NCBI GenBank assembly: GCA_002840735.1
Contig: PHBY01000012.1
Span: 1 to 64,000, forward strand
Reading direction: 5' to 3'
DNA from: Chloroflexi bacterium HGW-Chloroflexi-2
GTDB lineage: Bacteria > Chloroflexota > Anaerolineae > Anaerolineales > Anaerolineaceae
DNA: 64,000 bases
The notes beneath the pieces are model-generated. The model made no database searches and had not been told where the DNA came from. It saw only the letters and a program-made list of their open reading frames with translations. Position 1 is the first letter of the stretch; every line of letters begins with the position of its first letter. Below are positions 58,864-64,000 of this stretch, piece after piece. The position numbers and the translations under genes are program-made.

Positions 58864-60767
58864 TATGATACCTCCGCAGCGTTTATCATCACATTTTCTG
58901 GCTTAAACGGGAGAGTGAAAGAAATGGTTGTCCCTGGGGTCGTTTTTCGATTAATCCAGATCCGGCCGTTATGGGCATCTACCAACCCTTTGCAGATAGC
59001 TAATCCTAATCCAGCGCCTTTAAGTAATCCATTGTCTCCTAAAGCCCCGCGCTGAAAAGCTCTGAATACTCTTTTGTGATCAGAAGGAGGTATACCTGGA
59101 CCCTGATCGATCACATTAATTTTCAGGAACCCTTTCTGGATATTGGCTGTAATTTTTATTTCAGTTCCACGAGGAGAATAAGCTGCGGAATTACGCACCA
59201 GATTGACCAGGACCTGAGAAATTCGTTTTTTATCTGCATAAACCGGAGGGAGGTTGGATGGCAATTGAATTGTCAATGATTTTCCGGTGGTTAATGTATG
59301 CAATTGGGGCAAAGCATCTTCCATAATTTCATGTAGCGAAACAGGTTCTGGTGATATCGGCAAAATCCCGGCTTCCAAACGGGAAAGATCAAGCAGGTGA
59401 TCGATCAATTCCTGAAGTCGGAAACCTTCTGACTGAATTGTTTGAATAAAGTCCAGTTGTTCTTCTGGTTCCCAATGAACATCTTCTGCCAGCATGGTGG
59501 TGGTAAAGCCGATAATAGAAGTTAATGGGGTGCGCAGCTCATGAGATATCATCGCCAGAAATTGTGACTTAATCTCATTGGCACGTTCTGCCTCCCGGCG
59601 TAAATCCTCTTCAGCAAGCAGTAATTTGAGATTATAAAGCGTGATCGAAGCTTGATCGACAAGCACTTTTAGATGGCGCAGATCGACATGATTAAATTGA
59701 TGCTCTTGCTGATAATAAACAAACAAACATCCGACCCAATTTGCTATGGCTACCAATGGAAAGATGATTAATGTCTGGAAATTCTCTTCCATCAGGATCT
59801 CTCGCACCTGCGGGTAAAGACGCGGGTCGGATTGAATGGTATTGATAATAACAGGTCTCTTCGGTTGAACCAAATCCCAAAGTTCCGCCTCTTCATAAAA
59901 ATTGGATTCGTTCAACCACACATGATGATTACGGTTTGTCTGCCAGGTGGCTAATAATTCTACACCACTGGTAGGACCTAATTTTGGGGAGTCAAAAAAT
60001 ATGAGAGCTGCTCGCTGGGCAGAACGCAACTCCTGCGCGGACATCAGGGTTTTCAGGACGGTTTCGGGTTTACGAGCCAGGCTCATCTTGCGGCTGAGGG
60101 CAAATTGTTCGTGCGTGCGGTCCAGTGTCTTTCTCAAAGTTAATTCCGTACTCTTCTGCTCTGTGATATCTTCAGCAATACAAAAATGGCAATAAGGTTT
60201 CCGGTTTTCATCACGAATTAAAAATGTACGAGAAAATATCCAGCGCAGAGTGCCTTCCGGTCGCAGAACCCGATAAACCTGGTTGATGGGCTTGTATTCA
60301 TAGTGCGACATGGAAACCAGTACCTGCACCCGGTCTTCCGGATGAACACTATCAATCAGAATCTTCGGGTCCGCATACAGGCTATCACACGAAAGCCCCC
60401 AGATTGTTTCAAAAGCAGGACTAACATAAAGGATGCGACCTGTTTTTAACTCGCGTATCCAGATCGCCTGCTCAATTTTTTCTGCTACCTGTCTGAGTTG
60501 AGGTACAGTAGAAAACAGGGCGTGGAAATCGTTTGGGGAAACACTTTCTTCCCCCGTCTTAAAATCAGATATCAATGCATCTGCTACAGCCTGCACGGCT
60601 TCTGGTTGAAGGTCTGAGTCGTTAGATACAGAAATAGATTCTTCTTGTTGTTTTGCCCACTGTAAGAGCTGAATCAAAAAGATTTTCTGAGATTGTGTTG
60701 TTGCCTGGTTAACTGAAGACTGCAAATCTTGGAAAATAGTATCCAGGGTATTTTGCTTATCTTCCAT
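58863..60767 (-). CDS. PAS-GAF sensor histidine kinase
   Basis: A 634-residue kinase without membrane helices. Its order is N-terminal helical region (1-85), PAS (about 90-205, AIWIRELKTGRILYVSPAFETIWGL), GAF (about 220-370), and HisKA with MISHELRTPLTSIIGF (phospho-His405). The ATPase domain has N-box VNLVRNSAAYSPRGTEI and GAGLGLAICKGLVDAHNGRIWI. It is a cytoplasmic sensor, possibly binding a small ligand through PAS or GAF. It signals to the regulator encoded right after it; their target genes are not evident. The subtilase is divergent and could be one. Confidence 0.92.
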   Translation of the reverse strand: MEDKQNTLDTIFQDLQSSVNQATTQSQKIFLIQLLQWAKQQEESISVSNDSDLQPEAVQAVADALISDFKTGEESVSPNDFHALFSTVPQLRQVAEKIEQAIWIRELKTGRILYVSPAFETIWGLSCDSLYADPKILIDSVHPEDRVQVLVSMSHYEYKPINQVYRVLRPEGTLRWIFSRTFLIRDENRKPYCHFCIAEDITEQKSTELTLRKTLDRTHEQFALSRKMSLARKPETVLKTLMSAQELRSAQRAALIFFDSPKLGPTSGVELLATWQTNRNHHVWLNESNFYEEAELWDLVQPKRPVIINTIQSDPRLYPQVREILMEENFQTLIIFPLVAIANWVGCLFVYYQQEHQFNHVDLRHLKVLVDQASITLYNLKLLLAEEDLRREAERANEIKSQFLAMISHELRTPLTSIIGFTTTMLAEDVHWEPEEQLDFIQTIQSEGFRLQELIDHLLDLSRLEAGILPISPEPVSLHEIMEDALPQLHTLTTGKSLTIQLPSNLPPVYADKKRISQVLVNLVRNSAAYSPRGTEIKITANIQKGFLKINVIDQGPGIPPSDHKRVFRAFQRGALGDNGLLKGAGLGLAICKGLVDAHNGRIWINRKTTPGTTISFTLPFKPENVMINAAEVS

Positions 60768-61069
60768 TTGCGCAATTCACTTTCTTTATAATTCAATAAG
60801 AGTCTATCACAACAATTTCACCGGGAGGCATTTTTCAAAAAAAGTCCGATGACCAGTGTAACAAAAAAGCAAACAAATCTGATTGAAGTTGAGGATTCAT
60901 AATCTATTCAGGATCAGGTTATTAATATTATACAAAAAACCACAAGCTATACCATTATTGTCCTTCACAGGATTATTTCCATCTTTTTTTATAAAGCTTA
61001 TGCCGGAAAATTCTATCCATTTTCAGGTTATCAAAAAGAAAATGATGTCTAAACAAATAAAAATGGTTA

Positions 61070-61098
61070 TTGTTTTGACCACAAAGAGTGTATATAAT
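61070..61098 (+). promoter_or_regulatory. Candidate promoter of subtilase
   Basis: TTGTTT (61070-61075) and TATAAT (61093-61098) with a 17-bp spacer, giving a leader of about 125 bases. A TTGACC at 61075 also exists, but its spacing (12 bp) is too short. The rest of 60768-61229 has no convincing gene. Confidence 0.6.
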
Positions 61099-61229
61099 GA
61101 AGTAGAAAAATTTATTCATTATTTTGATACTTTTGGACGAGGAGTTTTTGAACGGGGGAAGTGGGGTGGAACAATTGAATTTGATTTTAGAAACCGTTTT
61201 TGGTGTTATAGATCCTTAAGGAGAGGGAC

Positions 61230-63305
61230 ATGAAAAACAAAATCTTTATATCTACCAGTATTATTTTGATCTTTATGATCACATCTACATTTGGCACAGC
61301 TTTTGCATCTGCAAACCCAACAGCCGAAACCTATATCATCGTGTTCAAAGACACGGTGAATCCGAGTGTTGAAGTGCCTGCTTTTGCAAAAGCTTACGGA
61401 TTACAACCCGGTTTTGTTTACGAGCACGCGCTCAAAGGAATGTCGGCTATTATTCCGGAAGGGAGATTGGTCGCTCTTCAGCATGATCCACGGGTAGCCT
61501 ATGTTGTGAAAGATCTGGAGCGTACGATCAGCGCACAGACCGTACCCACCGGCATCCAGCGCATTTTTGCGGATGATAATACAACGATTGATATAGATGG
61601 CAGTGATGATTATCGGGTGGATGTGGATGTCGCCGTCATTGATACGGGCATTGACTTCCAGCATCCGGAATTGAACGTGATGGGTGGTATTAATTGTACA
61701 CTTGGAAACTTGTTCTCTGCTGTCTGTGATGCAGGGGGGGATGATGACCATTACCATGGCACGCATGTTGCCGGAACGATTGGCGCTATCGATAATGGCT
61801 CAGGAGTTGTGGGGGTGGCACCCGGTGCTCGTTTATGGGCCGTCAAAGTGCTCAATAAACGCGGTAGTGGCTATAGCTCCTGGATTATTGCCGGTATTGA
61901 CTGGGTGGCAGCAAATGCCGCAACCATCGAGGTTGCCAACATGAGTCTGGGGGGTGCAGGTTTCAGTCAGGCAGAATATGATGCCATTCAGGGTGCAGTT
62001 GATGCAGGTGTTGCTTTTGCAGTGGCTGCCGGCAACGAGGATGATGACGCCAACAACTACAGCCCGGGAGGGTTCGACAATGTACTCTCGGTTAGTGCAC
62101 TGGCTGATTTCAATGGACTTCCTGGCGGCGGGGCGCCTTATACCTGCTACAACGATGTCGATGATACACTGGCTGGGTTCAGTAACTGGGGTCCGGAAGT
62201 GGATATCGCCGCGCCTGGTGTATGTATCTTATCCACTTACCCATTGGAAAAAGGTGAATATGGCACCATCAGCGGTACCTCCATGGCCAGTCCGCATGTG
62301 GCCGGTGCATTGGCTTTATTGGCAAGTAGTAATAACCCTGGTGATGCAGCTGATGTCTATAGTTTATACAATCAGATCAAAAGCACAGGCAATTTCAACT
62401 GGACAGATGACTCGGGTGATGGCATCAAAGAGCCATTGCTGGATGTGAGTAATGCAACCCTCTTCGCCCCTGTTCTTATCCCTGGTTCAAGTGGTCCTAC
62501 CAACCAACCACCAGTCGCGAGCTTTACCTACTCAGCATGTGATCTGACAGTAGCCTTCACGGATGCGAGCACAGACCCGGATGGTACGGTTGTGGCATGG
62601 AGCTGGGACTTTGGCGATGGTAGAACATCAACCGCTCAAAATCCATCACACACCTATGCAGCTGGAGGTACCTTTTCAGTCAGCCTGACGGTGACGGATG
62701 ATGATGGTGCAACTGGTTCGATCAGTAAGAGTGTTTCGGTGACCAGTGGAACTACAAATCAACCACCAACAGCCAATTTCACTTTCACTACGACAGACCT
62801 GACAGCTAACTTCACCGATGCGAGCTCAGACTCAGATGGTACAGTTGTAGCATGGAGTTGGAACTTTGGTGATGGCGGAACTTCAACAGATCAAAATCCA
62901 TCACACACCTATGCAGCTGAAGGTAGCTACACGGTCAACCTGACGGTGACGGATGATGAAGGCGCGACAGGTTCGACCAGTAAATCGGTGACCATAACTT
63001 CACCAACCAGTGATACTGTGACGGTTGCGTCCTTAACAGGCAGTAGCTATACGATCAACAAAAACTTCTGGAAAGCGACAGTAGTTGTGATTATCGATCC
63101 CGCTTTGTCTGGCGCTGTGATTAGCGGTTTATGGAGTAGTGGAACCAATACAACCTGTACCACAGACACATCAGGCCAGTGTACTTTTACGCTCAATGTC
63201 AGAACAAAAACAACCTCCATCGAATTCACTTTAAATGATATAACTTTGGCTGGATACGATTACGTTCCTCCTGATGAAACCAGCGTAATAGTTTATAAAC
63301 CTTAG
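61230..63305 (+). CDS. Secreted subtilisin-like protease with two PKD domains
   Basis: A 691-residue protein: signal peptide (1-27), an I9-type propeptide (about 30-95, TYIIVFKDTVNP), an S8 catalytic domain with AVIDTGID (Asp), HYHGTHVAGTIG (His), the oxyanion Asn in VAAGNEDD and GTSMASPHVAG (Ser). Two PKD domains follow (about 425-505 and 515-590, AWSWDFGDG and AWSWNFGDG), then a C-terminal beta domain with two cysteines (TCTTDTSGQCTFTLNV). The enzyme digests extracellular protein. GGAGAGGGAC precedes the ATG. Confidence 0.95.
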   Translation: MKNKIFISTSIILIFMITSTFGTAFASANPTAETYIIVFKDTVNPSVEVPAFAKAYGLQPGFVYEHALKGMSAIIPEGRLVALQHDPRVAYVVKDLERTISAQTVPTGIQRIFADDNTTIDIDGSDDYRVDVDVAVIDTGIDFQHPELNVMGGINCTLGNLFSAVCDAGGDDDHYHGTHVAGTIGAIDNGSGVVGVAPGARLWAVKVLNKRGSGYSSWIIAGIDWVAANAATIEVANMSLGGAGFSQAEYDAIQGAVDAGVAFAVAAGNEDDDANNYSPGGFDNVLSVSALADFNGLPGGGAPYTCYNDVDDTLAGFSNWGPEVDIAAPGVCILSTYPLEKGEYGTISGTSMASPHVAGALALLASSNNPGDAADVYSLYNQIKSTGNFNWTDDSGDGIKEPLLDVSNATLFAPVLIPGSSGPTNQPPVASFTYSACDLTVAFTDASTDPDGTVVAWSWDFGDGRTSTAQNPSHTYAAGGTFSVSLTVTDDDGATGSISKSVSVTSGTTNQPPTANFTFTTTDLTANFTDASSDSDGTVVAWSWNFGDGGTSTDQNPSHTYAAEGSYTVNLTVTDDEGATGSTSKSVTITSPTSDTVTVASLTGSSYTINKNFWKATVVVIIDPALSGAVISGLWSSGTNTTCTTDTSGQCTFTLNVRTKTTSIEFTLNDITLAGYDYVPPDETSVIVYKP

Positions 63306-63357
63306 CAGTAATCTGTTAAGACAGACTAAATACTGAATTCCTCTTTTTTGTCAAACT

Positions 63358-63388
63358 TACCGGTGGTGATTAACGCTCACCACCGGTA
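63358..63388 (+). terminator. Terminator of subtilase gene
   Basis: TACCGGTGGTGA (63358-63369) pairs with TCACCACCGGTA (63377-63388) across a 7-base loop and is followed by GTGGTTTGTTTT. Confidence 0.75.
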
Positions 63389-63496
63389 GTGGTTTGTTTT
63401 ATCTATTCTATAATCTTAAATGAATAAATTTAGGGAATCCTTACGGTTCTTTCCTTTAAATATATCCGATTATTTCGATGGAATGAGCTTAAATAA

Positions 63497-64000
63497 TTAG
63501 GAGGATTGATCCATTCCGTTAATGCGGGCTTCTTCCTTATCGGTGACTTTGAACTTGAACCAGACCGGGATGATGCTGAGCAGCGATGCAATTGAGGTGA
63601 TCAGAAACGGGGTTTGTGGGCTGAAATTTTCCCATAAAAAGCTGCCAATCACCGGTGCTGGCAGGGAGACCAATCCCAGGCTGGTGCTGAACAAACCAAA
63701 TGCCACCCCACGCAAACGCGCCGGGACTGCTTTGCTGATCAACGATTGGTAAGCTGGTGTGGCCAATCCCACCCCAATGCCGGCGATCACCCAGCCCAAT
63801 CCATAAATCCAGGCAGCGCTACCTGGAGGCACGGTCGCAATCATACCAATCGAGAAAGCCATGAACACGAAGGAAATGGCAATATTGACCCGTTCGCCGA
63901 CCTTATCCGCCAGCCAACCGGAGGGAATCATGACCGCCATCATCGCCACCCCAAAAATACTATTCATGATACCAATCTGGCTGATCGAAAGCAGGGCAAT
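63497..64000 (-). CDS. MFS transporter, C-terminal half (cut by window edge)
   Basis: The minus-strand frame is open to the last base. The visible part holds about five helices with the MFS loop PSGWLADKVGERVNIAISF (GxLaDrxGrr type) and the later PARLRGVAFGLFSTSLGLVSLPAPVIGSFLWENF. The drug-efflux or sugar-exporter branch cannot be told from this half. The gene continues beyond 64000, so its start is not seen. It is convergent with the subtilase. Confidence 0.85.
   Translation of the reverse strand: MALLSISQIGIMNSIFGVAMMAVMIPSGWLADKVGERVNIAISFVFMAFSIGMIATVPPGSAAWIYGLGWVIAGIGVGLATPAYQSLISKAVPARLRGVAFGLFSTSLGLVSLPAPVIGSFLWENFSPQTPFLITSIASLLSIIPVWFKFKVTDKEEARINGMDQSS

Noticed and set aside
60883-61233. 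116-codon frame upstream of the subtilase
   Set aside because: Overlaps the promoter and ribosome site of the subtilase and resembles no protein.

Overview
The window looks like chromosome of a member of the Chloroflexota, most probably class Anaerolineae. This is an inference from gene content and not a marker-gene result: two AfsR/BTAD-type regulators with STAND ATPase modules, SpoVS, two deoxynucleoside kinases, a PIG-L/NagZ/SIS amino-sugar operon with solute-binding lipoproteins, a secreted protein ending in a YLPIIYR-like tail, and many short dispersed palindromic repeats. I saw no rRNA, tRNA, CRISPR array or intact transposase.

Region 1 (1-17.9 kb) is accessory and repeat-rich. It holds a VOC protein, an exported LRR protein, a half kelch pseudogene fused to a HEPN remnant, an exported six-blade kelch protein, and two paralogous BTAD regulators: one BTAD-NB-ARC-TPR, the other BTAD-STAND-TM-WD40 with 14 blades. 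A triple direct repeat with an exact 11-bp period sits upstream of the kelch gene and again just after the first regulator. It looks like the operator of these regulators. An exported protein interrupted by an amber codon, a HEPN/MNT toxin-antitoxin pair with two palindromic operators, a lipoprotein and a DUF1801 protein follow.

Region 2 (17.9-24.7 kb) is DNA-metabolism flavoured: comEC, ssb, two deoxynucleoside kinases, a nucleotidyltransferase-fold protein, spoVS, two clusters of DnaA boxes (a candidate origin or DnaA-titration locus) and a small ferredoxin.

Region 3 (24.8-34 kb) has an envelope-glycan operon (GT2, polytopic GT-C-like protein, galE), a small structured RNA gene with its own promoter and terminator, an inositol-phosphatase gene, a repeat-filled intergenic region, and a graveyard of broken genes (hsdM, DUF262, aspartokinase C-terminus).

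Region 4 (34-50 kb) holds two carbohydrate ABC importers. One is led by a GntR regulator. The other lies in an eight-gene amino-sugar/muropeptide operon (ROK repressor, ROK-like kinase, PIG-L deacetylase, binding protein, two permeases, NagZ-type GH3, SIS-type deaminase). Neither importer has an ATPase here, and NagA is absent.

Region 5 (50-58 kb) is a stress cassette of small membrane proteins, BON, CBS, GlsB, YggT and Dps proteins, two AI-2E exporters and several ORFs under 60 codons. Region 6 (58-64 kb) has a PAS-GAF histidine kinase with its OmpR-type regulator, a secreted subtilase with two PKD domains, and the end of an MFS transporter cut by the window edge.
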